From Candidatus Solibacter sp. (GTDB lineage Bacteria > Acidobacteriota > Terriglobia > Bryobacterales > Bryobacteraceae), in the NCBI GenBank assembly GCA_017883355.1, contig JADGNS010000437.1:1-5230 (forward strand): 5,230 bases of DNA, in the 5' to 3' direction. Shown here piece by piece: positions 5,222-5,230 of the stretch (position 1 is the first letter of the stretch; every line of letters starts with the position of its first letter). Made by a program: the position numbers and the translations under genes. The notes under the pieces were generated by a model that ran no database searches, was not told the DNA's origin, and saw only the letters and a list, made by a program, of their open reading frames with translations.

Positions 5222-5230
5222 GGTGGGGGG

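Noticed and set aside
1..5230. CRISPR array, tRNA or rRNA gene, or intact insertion sequence
   Set aside because: No spaced direct repeats, cloverleaf-like elements, rRNA signatures or transposase frames were seen on either strand.

Overview
The window is GC-rich and compact, with high-GC codon usage. It looks like a chromosomal segment of a soil-type acidobacterium of the Solibacter/Bryobacter kind. The hints are a quinohemoprotein of the polyvinyl-alcohol-dehydrogenase type, a Gfo/Idh/MocA dehydrogenase and a sugar epimerase-like TIM barrel that both carry twin-arginine signals, and the tail of a protein resembling the TolB/WD40-repeat kinases that these bacteria carry in many copies. A related phylum such as Verrucomicrobiota cannot be excluded from sequence reading alone.

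Layout. (1) Bases 2-1588, plus strand: a PQQ-type beta-propeller protein that is already open at the left edge. Its N-terminus, probably a cytochrome c domain, lies outside the window. (2) Bases 1589-2074, plus strand: a lipocalin-like domain protein whose ATG directly follows the TAA of gene 1, so the two are probably co-transcribed and translationally coupled. (3) Bases 2075-2455: no intact gene. The stretch holds vestiges: a minus-strand C-terminal tail resembling TolB/WD40-type kinases, a plus-strand C-terminal stub of a BrnA-type antitoxin, and an unidentified minus-strand coding-like fragment. (4) Bases 4661 down to 2456, minus strand: a two-gene operon, Gfo/Idh/MocA oxidoreductase then TIM-barrel sugar isomerase/epimerase-like protein, 22 bp apart. 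(5) A 182-bp divergent intergenic region. (6) Bases 4844-5221, plus strand: a small secreted beta-rich protein of unknown function with no Shine-Dalgarno and a -10-like box just before its ATG.

How the parts may work together. Every complete protein has a predicted export signal (Tat-like for three, Sec for one), and gene 1 belongs to a periplasmic family. The window therefore encodes a cell-envelope set of functions. The minus-strand pair combines an NAD(P)-type sugar dehydrogenase fold with a metal-dependent TIM barrel. Such pairs are known from oxidation-then-elimination or isomerisation routes for glycosides, so an extracytoplasmic sugar or glycoside modification step is a reasonable hypothesis. 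The substrate cannot be read from the sequence. I found no RNA genes, CRISPR array, intact mobile element or convincing intrinsic terminator.
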